From Irpex lacteus (lineage: Eukaryota > Basidiomycota > Agaricomycetes > Polyporales > Irpicaceae), in contig MQVO02000024.1 of assembly GCA_001986395.2 (NCBI GenBank), forward strand, positions 310,001 to 374,000: a stretch of DNA of 64,000 nucleotides. Direction: 5' to 3'. Made by a program: the position numbers and the translations under genes. The notes under the pieces are model-generated. The model worked only from the letters and a program-made list of their open reading frames with translations. It was not told the origin of the DNA and did no database searches. The first letter of the stretch is position 1; every line of letters starts with the position of its first letter. This document shows positions 34,697 to 45,338 of this stretch, one piece after another.

Positions 34697-36250
34697 TTCT
34701 TCGACTCATCACTCAACTTTCGGTACCACGTTCGCTACTACTCCACCAAAGCCCTCAGCACAGTACGGGGATACCCGTTACTGGGGAACTCAAACCGTGG
34801 CTTGGCTCCAGATCAAAAACGCCGCCTCTACATCTCCTGCGTTCTTCCTATCCTCACCTACGGCTTCCGTCTCTGGTACAATCCTCGCAAGCCGCAGAAG
34901 TCGCTCATTGCTATGCTCTCACGCGCTCAATCTGCCGCAGCTCGGTGGATTCTCGGTGCCTTCAAAACTTCTCCCATTGGTGGTATGGAGATCCTTGCAG
35001 GCCTCCTCCCCATGCACCTCCATGTCCGACGACTCTTTGACCGCTCAATCCTCCGGTTCCAACGCCTCCCCAATAGTCACATCGTCTCCGTAGCTGCAAA
35101 CCCCACCGCTGCCCGAGACATTTCCCACACTATCGGATTCCCAATACGTAACATCCTTCCCCATTCCCCACTTCCTCTGCAGATCGCACATCAGTTCAAA
35201 CACCCCTCCCTTGAGCCCACTGCCTACGCCCACCCAGAACTCCAACCTGGAGCTCGTCTTCTTGATATCTTCTCTTCCCGCATTTCGTTTGACCCTCCAC
35301 ACCCCAAGAAGTCTTCAGACGAGTTTTCCCCATGGCTAGACAACCTTCGCACATTTATTTCACATCTTTCGAATTCACCGTTGATGGTTTTTGGCTTCAC
35401 CGACGGATCCGCCCGACCAGGAACTCCAGATGTCGCCGCCGCCGCCTATCGCCTCTACATAGGAAGCACGCTCACAGCCTCTTCTGCCTTCGTCTTTACA
35501 GAGGCCACTGCCTACGACGCCGAAATATTAGCTCTTGCCGCCTGCATTAGCAGAGGCATTGAGAGCACGACCACCGACCTCCACATATTCGCTGACAGCC
35601 AGTCTGCTGTTCAATCCATATTTGACGTCGGCACCCATTCCGCACAGTTTGCTTCTATATCCCTATCCTCCAAACTCCGCCGCTGGTTCACTATCAACCC
35701 AGCAGCGCACCTGCACGTACACTGGTGCCCGGGACACGTCGGCATTGTGCAAAACGAGCTCGTCGATCAAGACGCGCGAAACGCCCTCAGACGACCCAAC
35801 CCCACTCAATACACATCTGTGGCTTGGGTGCGACAACACACCAAGAAGAAAGCACTCGCGGCATGGGCCAAAATGTGCACATTCCGCTCCTACACAGGCC
35901 ATCATTTTCTCCGTGGCCGTGCCCCCCTTAAACCCAACACTCACAAGGGAGGACCTTTTCTCTCCCGGTTCACATCAAACGACCTCGTAGCGCGTGCAGC
36001 CCGCGCGATCCTTTGCCATGCTCCAATAGGAGAATTTCGACAACGCTTCTTCCCCGGCACCCCGACGAGATGCAACACTTGTGGCGTCTACCAAACTCGA
36101 GCACACATCCTAAATGAGTGCACACGATATCGGCGACCGCGACCAAACTTTCTGGAGTTCCTCAAAAATTCGGCCCATCCTGACTCCCTTATCCTTGCTT
36201 TTCTCAAAGATAATCCTTCCGCATTCACTTTTGACGACGCACCTGTATAG
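34697..36250 (+). CDS. LINE ORF2, 3' part: RT thumb and RNase H
   Basis: Last 517 codons of ORF2, in frame with the 5' part (766 codons) once the KDZ element is discounted; total 1,283 residues. It begins FFDSSLNFRYH, completing the RYLGF-FFD motif of fungal LINE reverse transcriptases, then KALSTV and GLAPDQKRRLYISCVLPILTYG. The RNase H domain has GFTDGSARPG (first Asp, near 35401), ATAYDAEILALA (Glu), IFADSQSAV (Asp) and WCPGHVGI...NELVDQDAR (His, Asp). A Cys-rich knuckle-like CNTCGVYQTRAHILNEC lies near the end. An ATG at 34679 belongs to the KDZ terminus and should not be taken as a gene start. Confidence 0.9.
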   Translation, partial: FFDSSLNFRYHVRYYSTKALSTVRGYPLLGNSNRGLAPDQKRRLYISCVLPILTYGFRLWYNPRKPQKSLIAMLSRAQSAAARWILGAFKTSPIGGMEILAGLLPMHLHVRRLFDRSILRFQRLPNSHIVSVAANPTAARDISHTIGFPIRNILPHSPLPLQIAHQFKHPSLEPTAYAHPELQPGARLLDIFSSRISFDPPHPKKSSDEFSPWLDNLRTFISHLSNSPLMVFGFTDGSARPGTPDVAAAAYRLYIGSTLTASSAFVFTEATAYDAEILALAACISRGIESTTTDLHIFADSQSAVQSIFDVGTHSAQFASISLSSKLRRWFTINPAAHLHVHWCPGHVGIVQNELVDQDARNALRRPNPTQYTSVAWVRQHTKKKALAAWAKMCTFRSYTGHHFLRGRAPLKPNTHKGGPFLSRFTSNDLVARAARAILCHAPIGEFRQRFFPGTPTRCNTCGVYQTRAHILNECTRYRRPRPNFLEFLKNSAHPDSLILAFLKDNPSAFTFDDAPV

Positions 36251-36395
36251 CTTTACTTCTTTGTAGTAGCACTCTCATTAGCGCGGTCCTCCGCGCGTCG
36301 CGACTTCAAGTCATCCTCGTAGCGGTAGTTAGTTCGTTCTGCCGTTTCTTCTTGTATCTTCGTCCCTAGCTTAGCTGACGATATTCAATTGATTT

Positions 36396-36410
36396 AAAAA
36401 AAAAAAAAAA
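36396..36410 (+). other. LINE poly(A) tail
   Basis: 15 A residues directly before the right target duplication, marking the LINE 3' end. Confidence 0.9.
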
Positions 36411-36424
36411 GATCCACCCTGGGA
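36411..36424. repeat. LINE target-site duplication, right copy
   Basis: GATCCACCCTGGGA, identical to 16716-16729. Confidence 0.9.
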
Positions 36425-36863
36425 GGCCGCCTCGCGTTGAGAAAGTCGTAAGTACTAGGTTGCCTGCATTCAAGTTTGACTGTAACTCACTGTAGCTTCT
36501 TGTCATTTGATGCCGCAGATTCTAGGTCACGATGTCGAACACGGAGAGAAACTTCAACTGTACGTAGGCTCCAACGTATGGAAGAAGTCGAAGCTGCTCG
36601 ACGAAGATATACAACTCGCCGGTGCGCTAGCCTGCTACACTCACCAGCACTACCTCAATTTCCACCGATTATCATTTGTCGCGTGCGTAGAATCCGACCC
36701 ATCCCTCCGCACCCACCTCGGATGCCTCATCACAGAAGTCGTATTCCCGGGGTTCGTCTGGGAAGACCACGCGTATCTTCATAAAGCGGAGCTGGAGAGT
36801 ATGTGGAGAGATTCGGGGGATGAGGATGGGTGGATGGAGTGGGTTGAGTATACGAAGGATTAG
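36411..36863 (+). pseudogene. DUF985-type cupin gene, 3' part
   Basis: Resumes the cupin gene cut at 16729. After the duplicated 14 bp, the rest of exon 4 (36425-36447, RPPRVEKV) reaches a normal GTAAGT donor; exon 5 (36519-36863) reads ILGHDVEHGEKLQLYVGSNVWKKSKL and ends in the conserved TEVVFPGFVWEDHAYL block before the stop at 36863. These are typical second-half motifs of DUF985 cupins (GE-x-x-Q/L-x-V-x-x-x-x-W, PGF-x-W-x-D). Coding and splice signals are intact. Without its 5' half it has no start and is presumably not expressed. Confidence 0.87.
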
Positions 36864-37270
36864 GTTAGTAAGTAAGGCGTTGTTGCAAGGTAAGAACAAT
36901 GTTCGATCATGTTTGCACGCGCTGTTTGTTTGCGTCGGTTTGTCCACAAGAGCATAATCCGGATTAGGCAGGTGTATACGTTCAAGATGCGTCCAACATT
37001 ATTCACATCGGCCGAAGAATCAAGAGTGTATAAGATCAATTAAAAGAGTGACAACAGAGCAGCTACAGATGCTCGTACGAGCCGAGGGAACGAGTATAGT
37101 GATAGCAAGTACTGCAGTCCATTCAAGTCCGAATTACAAACAAAACGTAACATCCAACTTCTTAACTCAACACGTCCAATGACAGCACTCTAATAAAGAT
37201 ATCAGTATACGGCGCCCACTACCGTAGACTGGATATAGGTACTCACGAGAAAGATGGTTTATTAGTCCAC
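36864..37270. other. Intergenic, cupin remnant / mucin-like gene
   Basis: About 400 nt between convergent genes; no coding signal seen. Confidence 0.4.
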
Positions 37271-38335
37271 CTAGACAGAAGACGTGGCAACAGCAGATGC
37301 AGACGCAGAAGAGGGATCAGCGCTCTCGATCGCAGTTGCACTGGCCCCTGAGGAGCTAACGACGACGGTAGGGTCTGCGCTAACACTGCTGGCGACCGAA
37401 GTAGGATCTGCGCTGGCGCTGCTTACGATGGTGGGGTCTGCGCTGGCGCTGCTTGCGCTAACGCTGCTAGCTACAATGGTAGGGTCTGCGCTGACGGCGC
37501 TGCTGACAATGGTAGGGTCTGCGCTCACGCTGCTGGCGACGGCGGTAGGATCTGCGCTGACGGCGCTGCTGGCGACGACGGTAGGATCTGCGCTGACGGC
37601 GCTGCTGGCGACGACGGTAGGATCTGCGCTGACGGCGCTGCTGGCGACGACGGTAGGCACCACACTAGGGTCAGCTCCGCCAACAGCCGAGGCACCGCGA
37701 GTGTGGCTCCTAAAGCCAGAGGGCGCAAAGCCGCCACTACGTGGTCCACCACTGGGGAACGCGCTCCGATGACCATGGGGTCCATGAGGTCCAGGATATC
37801 CGCCTCCGACAAAGGCACCGCTGCCAGTAGGAACTGACATGGGGGTGAACGTCCTGGAGCCGGATTGGGGGCGAGCGGAAAGTCCGCTGGGACGGTGGTG
37901 GAAGGAAGGACGGGCACCCGAGGGGTCGGCAGCGGGGATACCGCTGGCGGTAGGAGGCGCTTGAGGGTCGAGAAGCGAAGAAGGCGCATCAGTGGCAGTG
38001 GGAACGACGAGGATGGAGGTGACGTTCGCGGTGGAAGGGTCTGAGATCGCGCTGGTGGGGTCTACCGCCGGAGCGGAAGAGGAGACGTCGATGGTTGGAA
38101 TGACGAGGTTCGAGGAGGAAGTGTCGGTTGTGAGTACGACAGCGGATGAAGAGACCTCTACCACACTGGTGGGGACAGAGCTACTGATGGCATCCTAATG
38201 TATGCGATGGATCAGAGACGTGTCGGTCGGAGTATACATGCGAAGTGGACTTACAGCCTGAGCAATGGGGCTTGTGAGTGCGACTTGGTTGAGGGTCGCG
38301 ATGACGACGCAGAAGGTAGCAAGGCGAGCGAACAT
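37271..38335 (-). CDS. Secreted Ser/Ala-rich mucin-like repeat protein
   Basis: Two exons (38255-38335, 37271-38194) encode 334 residues. Exon 1 is essentially a signal peptide (MFARLATFCVVIATLNQVALTS). The mature part is Ser/Thr/Pro/Ala-rich, then Gly/His/Pro-rich (about 37700-37900). The C-terminal third (about 37300-37660) consists of roughly 11-12-residue tandem repeats of the type SADPTVVASSAV, over ten units and near-identical at the DNA level. Probably a heavily O-glycosylated wall or secreted protein. There is no hydrophobic C-terminus, so a GPI anchor is not supported. A TATAAAAG box lies about 80 nt upstream (38414-38421). Repeat number is likely variable between strains. Confidence 0.75.
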
Positions 38336-38413
38336 TGTGAAGAGTAAGTTGAGGTGTTTGTTTTGGTGAAGTAAGAAGTGGAGACTGGGTGAGGAAAGCC
38401 TCACAAGGTGATA

Positions 38414-38421
38414 CTTTTATA
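38414..38421 (-). promoter_or_regulatory. TATA box of the mucin-like gene
   Basis: TATAAAAG on the minus strand, about 80 nt upstream of the ATG at 38335. Confidence 0.5.
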
Positions 38422-41257
38422 CCGAGCAGAGCGTCCTCATGTCGGGGCAATACAGCGGTTCGCGGCACCGAAGAAGGCTGGTCGCAGCAGCATTGCAGTG
38501 TCGGCTAACTCCAACTGGCTATTCGAAGTTTAAAGAAGATAATTTCGACGTCGAATAAGATGCGTTGGAGCGGTGCGCAGCCTGTGTGAGGTAACGTCGA
38601 GCGGGCGGATCGTGGGAAGCAGTCTAGTGACATACCTGTTATTATCGTTATTATCACCAGATTCGAAGGCATTTCCCTATCACCGAAGCCTGAAGTGAGC
38701 AAGTGATTATTTCGTGGCATGGTACATAGCTGACCTTCGTGTGCCCGGGTGGCTAGCATTCAACGTGTGGCACGCGTACGTACACATGCGCTTATTCGTT
38801 GGAAAACCGCTCCTCTCATCGAGCGACTGGAAACAGACTCAAGTCAACCACCTGTGCAGCGCATCAAACCAACGCAGCACGTAAGGCGTCACCGAAACCG
38901 GCTCGCACGAGAGCTCGCTCGTCCACGGATTTACCGCGTACACTGAGGTTGGAAAGTTAAGATGTCGCCTCCGAGTTGTGTGTAAGGAAAATTACCGACT
39001 TTTCGACATACGCTATATCCGAAAGACCAGCCACGTACCTTCGCTTGCGCAGTTTAGACTCTGAAGGCCCAACCGGTAAGCAACAGCTGCACTGGCAGTA
39101 TCTGCCGGTGTTTCAGTTGAAAGGACGGACGGTGCGTACCAAGGCCACTGGCAGCTTACCAACACTGTAAAGTCGGTGACTGCCAGTCATTTTATTCACC
39201 GTCCTCGCCAGTTCGTCGCCGAATGGATATATTTCCGGAAATTCCAACCTCAACCACTGACCCGAGCACGAAGCTGTCGACTGACAGGGAAGGCATACTC
39301 ATTCCGCGCTGGACCTGGAACGTGAGGACGCGATGTAACAGCAGTGATAGCACAGGAGTAAGTAGAATTTTTGGATTAGTCAGTCACATTTTGGTCATGG
39401 TGGTTGTTGCTCTCGCAGTGCTGGCCACCGTAACAATAAGCCTGAGGTAACGCCGGAGCGGCAACTGCCGACACCTTCCCAAAACGGCAATGGCGGCGCT
39501 CCTCCTTTCCTCGAACTTTTTTCTTCCTTTCTGTCATCCATTCCCGCCAAAAAGAATTATCCAGCACACTGTGTGCATGGGCCTGTCCCGAACACTTACC
39601 GGTCTATTTGTACAGATCTTAACCGAACACAAAACACCCACTGGCTTTGGCTTGGCCTACTCATGATGCATGAGCCCGGGCCTTGGCCACGGATGAGCAC
39701 ATGTGCCTATCATTTTCACGGTATTTTTGGAGGTGTTGCAAATCGTTTGCCATGATGCAGCATGTCCATGAGATTTATCATTGGTAGCCACATGTTTGCG
39801 TGCCTGATGATGGAGCGAGTGGTATCTGCAATACCAGTTGTGAGTGCAGGATCATCTCATTGGCTACAAAGATTGACCGTCCTGCAAGGTTGTATCTAGA
39901 TCTATGCGTTTACAACGCATTGCTGGCGTAAGTAGTATATTCATGAATGTCTAGAGTCATACAGGGTCGCGCTCTGTCGACAAAATCTGCCCCCTCACAC
40001 ACGTCCGAAGTCCAGTCTTTCAAAAGGCGAACCTCTCAATAGTGTACGGAAACTCGCCGGTACTGGTGACATCAACCCTTGGGCGATTGGAGAGACGGTA
40101 CCGGTCTAGATTTATGGCCTAACGAAAGGCAAAGTACCCCAATTCCTAAGGAAGGCGCTCATGGTGCGATTCTGACATGTCAAGTGCAAATTTGTTGAGC
40201 AGAGTCCCTTGGCGCGTTCATGAGCTTCCTGGTTGTAGTTAACTATGCGAAGTGGAAGACGAGCAACGTTGAGAGATCTGCTACGAGGGCGATTAGCTAT
40301 AAGGTGTGTATGTTGCTATGGTAGAGTGATTGCAGCGGTGATAGACTTCGCGGGAGGCACAGCTGGCAAGCCCGGGGAATGTGGTGGTGCCTTGATGTCT
40401 TAGAGCTTAGCCGTGATAACATCGAGGGAGGGGAGTCCCCACTGTTGGCCGAATACGGCTGGCATGTTTGTGCCTTGTCAGTTCCAGGTACACGTCTACA
40501 ATCAAAATTATGAGGGTGAGAGATAATTTGCATTCTCTGTCTACACGAACGCTGATGGTGAAATATCGCAGCTGGGTAGCACACGCACCACACAATAGCA
40601 TCAATTAGTGTGCACAAATTCTCACTCTTGAGACGATCCAGTCGTGCAGCATTTGCCTCCATTGACTTCTACTTCCACAACCGACGACTCAACGTTTTGC
40701 CCTCTAGAACCATTCAAGTGTTTCCCGCCAAGACTCAAAGTATTTTTATTGCAGTTTCAACATTTTCGACGAGACGACGCGATGTGTAAGTGAACGCCAC
40801 ACTGTGGGTGCCTGCATGGAAACGATCTCGGTACCGCAGAATACTGCCAAGCGATATGTGTCCAACATGTGCTTCACAACGGCATGTTTCATTATCCCGA
40901 AAATGATTTTCGCCAGGATTCTCCGAGGGTACATGCCCCTTTTCCAGCAATCTACCTCCGTCGCTCGATCATGCCCCCGATCATACCATCATCTTGCACA
41001 CACTGGCGCAAACGTCCACTCAAACTCCAGCCTCGCCATGAAAAATAGTTGACGCGCCGCACACATATAAAGGCCACGAGAGATACGTGGTTCAATTCCT
41101 TACGTTCTTGCAGCGTTCACTCGAGTACCCTTTCCCTCACATACAGGCCTTCGTTCCGCCTAGCCGTTCACTTCCTCGACCCACCCGTCGTTACTCGCAC
41201 TCTTTCGAAGCTACTCGTCTTCTTCCCAACGCTCCCAAGAACTTCCATTCATTCAGC
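38422..41257. other. Gene-poor interval
   Basis: 2.8 kb with only short ORFs. One at 39223-39450 (+) ends in a hydrophobic membrane-like segment but has no family signature. The right end holds the promoter of the expansin-like gene. Confidence 0.35.
41063..41072 (+). promoter_or_regulatory. TATA box of expansin-like gene 1
   Basis: CATATAAAGG about 190 nt upstream of the start codon; implies a 5' UTR of about 160 nt. Confidence 0.45.
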
Positions 41258-41779
41258 ATGTTCTTCTCCAAGGCTCTCCTCGTCGCCTCCATGGCCGCTT
41301 CCGCTTTCGCCCTTGCTGTTCCCGGCAAGCACACCGGTGAAGGTACCTACTACGCCACCGGTCTGACTGCCTGTGGTGTCACCAACAACGACTCCGAGTA
41401 CATCGCCGCCGTCTCCCACTTGTTGTACGACAGCTTCCCGTAAGCCCGCTTCCCTCCCATCCTTCATGAAACCACTCGCTCACTCTACCTAATTATTATA
41501 TAGTGGCTACTCCGGTGGTAACCCCAACCACAACCCCATCTGTGGCAAGAGCGTCACCGCCCACTGTACGTCTTCCATCTCTTCCCTTACCACCTAACGC
41601 ACCCCGCTTACATCCTCTCCCCTCCTCTAGACAAGGGCAAGTCCGTCACCGTCAAGATCACCGACCGCTGCGTGGGCTGCGCCAAGTGGGACTTGGACTT
41701 CTCCCCTGCCGCCTTCTCCAAGCTCGCCGCTTTCGAGATCGGCCGTCTTGAGGGTGTCACTTGGTCGTTCAACAACTAA
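41258..41779 (+). CDS. Expansin/RlpA-like double-psi beta-barrel secreted protein 1
   Basis: Three exons (41258-41439, 41504-41565, 41631-41779) give 130 residues. Signal peptide MFFSKALLVASMAASAFA, then a single DPBB domain: GEGTYYATGLTACGVTNND at the start, CGKSVTAHYKGKSVTVKITDRC in the middle, and DLDFSPAAFSKLA then GRLEGVTWSF at the end. These match the small secreted barwin/RlpA-like proteins common in basidiomycetes; some loosen plant or fungal wall polysaccharides, but enzymatic activity is doubtful. The paralogue at 51301-51943 has the same intron phases. Confidence 0.87.
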
Positions 41780-42513
41780 GCGACCTTGACCCTCCTCCTA
41801 CTCTCCCTCCATCCCGTCACCCTCACCCCTCTCCTTCTACTCCGAACCACCCTCATACAATGACCATCCGTCCTACTCTGTATCCCTAACCTCCGACACC
41901 GTCAACTGTATCGACTACCTCCCATATTTATTCCACCGCCCCCACCACCACCACACCACCATAGACAACGCCTCTCGGCGTTAAAGCTCGAACGCCTAGT
42001 CGTTCTCCTCAGGCCCACACATCCCCGCGGGATCGTCGTTCGGCCAAGGGACCAGGAGCTTCGCCGAGGCTCGCACTTATGCACCATCCCCTATGGGCAT
42101 GGTGTGTTCATCCCAGTGCATAACTTATTCGCTCATCGTCACAGTCTCTGTGAGACTAGACCACGAGCGTCGGTGTATTGGTGGCTTCACTGTGTTATAT
42201 GTTGTATCGAGTGGACGCCGTGCTTTGGGTCATGGCGTCCACAAGTGTTGTGTTATATCGTGCTGTATCTAGAATGTACATGTCGACCCAACCTAGAGGG
42301 GTAGTCAATGTGAACAAGTTAAAGAACCATCGAACTAAGTACGTGTGATGTCGATGAGCGGTTGGCTTACTGGTGTTCAGAAGATTTGGCAAGCTCTCAG
42401 AGAGTATGAAGAATCAATTGATGGTGTACAATCCATCGATGGTTTGTTATATAATACAGTGTACATTGGATTCTAGAGTCCGCGTCCAAACTCTCTTACT
42501 CTTACTCAGAACA
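41780..42513. other. Intergenic, expansin-like gene 1 / PSD
   Basis: About 730 nt. The first part is the pyrimidine-rich 3' UTR of the secreted-protein gene. The sequence at 42160-42300 is AT-richer. No gene supported. Confidence 0.4.
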
Positions 42514-44002
42514 TTAGTTAATCTTGCCCAGCGAATATCCAACCTACGCACATACAAACACATCCGTCAGCTCATCTCATTCTACGCATCATACCAAAAA
42601 AAATCACACACCTTCATCAACGTCTCAATCGGCTTCTTCGAATTCTCCAACAAGTCCTCATCCAAGCTAACAAACCCCTTCGGGAACAGCACGACCACCG
42701 TACTCCCACCATACTTAAAGTACCCCAGCTCCTCGCCTCTCTTCACCTGCTCTCCCTCCTTCTTCGTCCACTCAATGCTCCCAACAAGCATCGCACCGAT
42801 GGCAACGTACGCGATAGGCGTACCGGTGGGTGTATGTGTGGCGTAGAGGATGGAGCGTTTGTTAGATGTAAAGACGTCGAAGCCGGATTCGTTCACTGCT
42901 TGGGGGTTGACGGTGTAGTATTGGCCGGGGATGTCGGTCGTGGAGGTGATGGTTAGGTCCAGGGGGGTGTGGAAGCGGTGGTAGTCCGCTGGGGCGAGTC
43001 TGTGAGTGGGTGTATGTGAGTGAATTTTCTGTTGTACGTGGGGGATGGAGGGATGGAGGACGTACCGGAATACTGCGAGACTTGCTTCGGAGAACTGTTT
43101 AGCTGTCTCGGACTCGGAGGCAACACCTAGTAGGGAGGGAATGTCGAAGTTGTTTCCCTTTATCCTGTGTTCTCTCTATCAGCCTCGTATCGTCTTCTAG
43201 TTTAGCTTTACAACTCACCAGAACTGCTTTGCTAATGATACACTCTCGAATACCGTCAACCTGCTATCCGCAGCTGAGCACACCTGCTTCGGGTCTTCTT
43301 CGTTCTGTATCGGCCGTGCGCCGTCCTTGAGCTTGCGGAAGAAGAACTCATTGAAGGAGTTGTACTTTGTGATATCGGGTTCGAGGAGTTCATCGGTTTG
43401 AATTGCATATGTATCGATGAAGGAGGGGATGTTCTTGACTGATTCGGGAGCATCGTAGTTCTTTCCTTGCTGTGAATGGTGTCGATAAGAAGGGTTTAGG
43501 TTGAGACAAATGGTGGAGGGAAAAGAGACATACGCGTATGGACAAATTTCTAAGGACGCTTTCCACGGACTGGTTGTGCAGCAACTTGATCTGCGCGCCG
43601 CCGTAGAACAACAAATGCATGCCCAGCCTGCAGGCCACATCATCATCAGTATACTCGACATTGCTTGAACGCGTAAGACACGTACCTAGGATAGATCGGC
43701 ATGCTCTCAAAGAACCTCTCCTTACTCCCCCTCATCTGCACGTAGTTTCCTACATGATAACTACTCGCAAAATCTTCGATGCCCGGTATGAGCTTCTGCA
43801 CCACAGGCAAGCTCATCAGCTTGTGTATGGGCGCATGTATACCATGCTGAACATTCTCATGCTCCGCACTATGATCTACGAGTTTCTCAAGAACGAGTGC
43901 AGCTTTCTCGGGGTCCTTAGCGGAGTCGGGGAGGTTGTCGGGGTGGGGGACCTCGACGGGCTTCGTGGCTTCAGAGACGGTTTCGCCGTGGAGGGAGGAC
44001 AT
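42514..44002 (-). CDS. PSD2: Phosphatidylserine decarboxylase proenzyme
   Basis: Converts phosphatidylserine to phosphatidylethanolamine. Starts at ATG 44002 with a polar N-terminus and no obvious mitochondrial presequence or C2 domain. Family landmarks in order: SFNEFFFRKLKDGARPI (near 43330), ADSRLTVFESV (near 43250), RLAPADYHRFHTPLD (near 42990), GQYYTVNPQAVNESG (near 42905), and YFKYGGSTVVVLFPKG near 42690, where GGST is the self-cleavage site that creates the pyruvoyl group on Ser. The last exon (VGYSLGKIN) stops at 42514. It resembles the soluble fungal PSD-like class common in basidiomycetes, sometimes present in several copies; the symbol is a family-level guess. Confidence 0.85.
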
Positions 44003-44048
44003 GGTGGTCGTGTTGAACGTTGGGGTGTAACTGTGAAGTACTCATGAC

Positions 44049-44078
44049 GATGGTATATATATGTGCTATATATAGTGG
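44049..44078 (-). promoter_or_regulatory. Double TATA-like region of the PSD gene
   Basis: Two TATATATA tracts lie 50-75 nt upstream of the ATG at 44002. Either could be the TATA box. Confidence 0.35.
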
Positions 44079-44617
44079 GAGTGAAAGAGGATCATTGGCT
44101 ACTGTAGCCACTGTTAGGTACGGGCAGGATTGTTATCGATGACGTTGTATCTGTTCAACAGGCTTACGCCGGCATCGCCCGGCTGGCCGCGAGTGGCTCA
44201 GGCTCTACTTCAAACAAACATGAGAACGTAGAAACCAGAATAATGTGTTAGCAGCCCCTCTAAGTGCAACAAAGAGCTGTACAACATGCTATGATTAGAG
44301 CAAATACCACGGGATTATATTTGAACAGGAAGACCTCCAATTATTTTCCCGTTCAGGCAACTTTCGTGCTAGAACGCCTTCCCACGCTTCTTTCCTACCG
44401 AGGCTCGTCACTCTCTGAGTAGCTTGATGCACAACATGCCAAATAAGCACGAAGCAATCGTATATCGCAACGACCTGATGGAGAGATGGTCATTTAGCGT
44501 CGCACCCTGAATATGGCCATGGCCACAGCATACCGCGACGGGCCAAGGCCTTTGTGCCAATGCGAGTAATAACATAAAAGAAGCTCTTTCACCTACCATA
44601 TCCTCCACCCTCAATCC
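44079..44617. other. Divergent intergenic region
   Basis: About 540 nt between the PSD gene and a rightward small gene. No gene is recognised. Confidence 0.35.
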
Positions 44618-45338
44618 ATGCCCTCTTCCAGAGTTTGCTCTAGAATTCGATGCAAACGCGTCCTCCCGTCCTCCTCTTATCCGTTCAAGACTTGCGAACA
44701 ATGCCGCGAGCAAGGTCGGCGCAGCATGGCCAAGCACAAGATCGCACGCCTCAGTCAGGAAGACTCGGAGGCTGCCGAACTTGTCGTGTACGAAGACCGA
44801 GACGCACTAATGGCCGCTGTGCGAGAGGAGATGAAGGGAGAGGTCTCTTTGTTCAATGGAGGATATTTGGAAGCACCAGCAGAGTCAGACTTAAAACAGT
44901 CGGATCGCGAGCTGGTGCAGGTGGTTGCAACGGAGATATGGAAGGTGTCTGGATACAGGTTCAAGTGAGTGACCATTGACACTTTGGCCAGTGTAGAGAC
45001 TCAGAGAGCGATGCTTACCTTACTGCTGTAGGGTGAAGGATCACGAGATTCTTCATACCGGCCACAAGACTCGCTTTTGGTGCTCACAAGACGAAGAACG
45101 GAAAGCGAAGATGCGGAAACCGAGAGACCAGTCTGGTACTAGGGCGAGGCATCACGGCGACATGCTTCGCTTCCCTTGCAAGAGCAGCTTAGTCATCGTG
45201 TGCAAGAGCGCAAGTCGCAAGCAACGTGTGACACAGCAAGTTGGGCGTTTGGTCACTGTCCGTCTGAAGCATGCGTGTGCGCACGCCCGTTATTTGGATG
45301 TCGATTCACCGCTATTGGAAGACTCAGCCGATTCGTGA
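44618..45338 (+). CDS. Small Cys-containing protein, HTGHKTRFWC motif
   Basis: Two exons (44618-44964, 45032-45338) give 217 residues. The N-terminus has a possible zinc-binding segment (C-SRIRC ... TCEQCREQGRRSMAKHK) like other basidiomycete proteins with a CxxCR basic start. The second exon begins with HEILHTGHKTRFWCSQDEERKAK followed by two Cys in FPCKSSLVIVC, resembling a compact zinc finger of FLYWCH/WRKY-GCM type. I recognise the layout as a recurrent agaricomycete protein but not a named family. It may bind nucleic acid; function unknown. Confidence 0.6.

Larger units (their letters stand above)
16730..36410 (+). mobile_element. Tad-clade-like LINE retrotransposon, itself split by a KDZ transposon
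   Basis: A non-LTR retrotransposon spanning 16730-21129 and 34697-36410, about 6.1 kb without the nested insertion. It has a 203-nt 5' UTR, a gag-like ORF1, an ORF2 with APE endonuclease, reverse transcriptase and RNase H, a 143-nt 3' UTR and a 15-A tail at 36396-36410. The 14-bp duplications at both ends prove target-primed insertion into the cupin exon. ORF1 then ORF2 separated by 6 nt, CCHC knuckles in ORF1 and an RNase H domain match the fungal Tad clade. Both ORFs are free of stops and frameshifts apart from the nested element, and I see no sign of RIP-like decay. Confidence 0.9.

Noticed and set aside
34679..36250. A separate RNase H gene starting at 34679
   Set aside because: The first 11 codons are the KDZ terminus; the frame is the continuation of LINE ORF2.
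37284..37772. 162-codon ORF opposite the mucin-like gene
   Set aside because: A reverse-complement shadow of the Ser/Ala repeats; the signal peptide and splice sites support the minus-strand gene.
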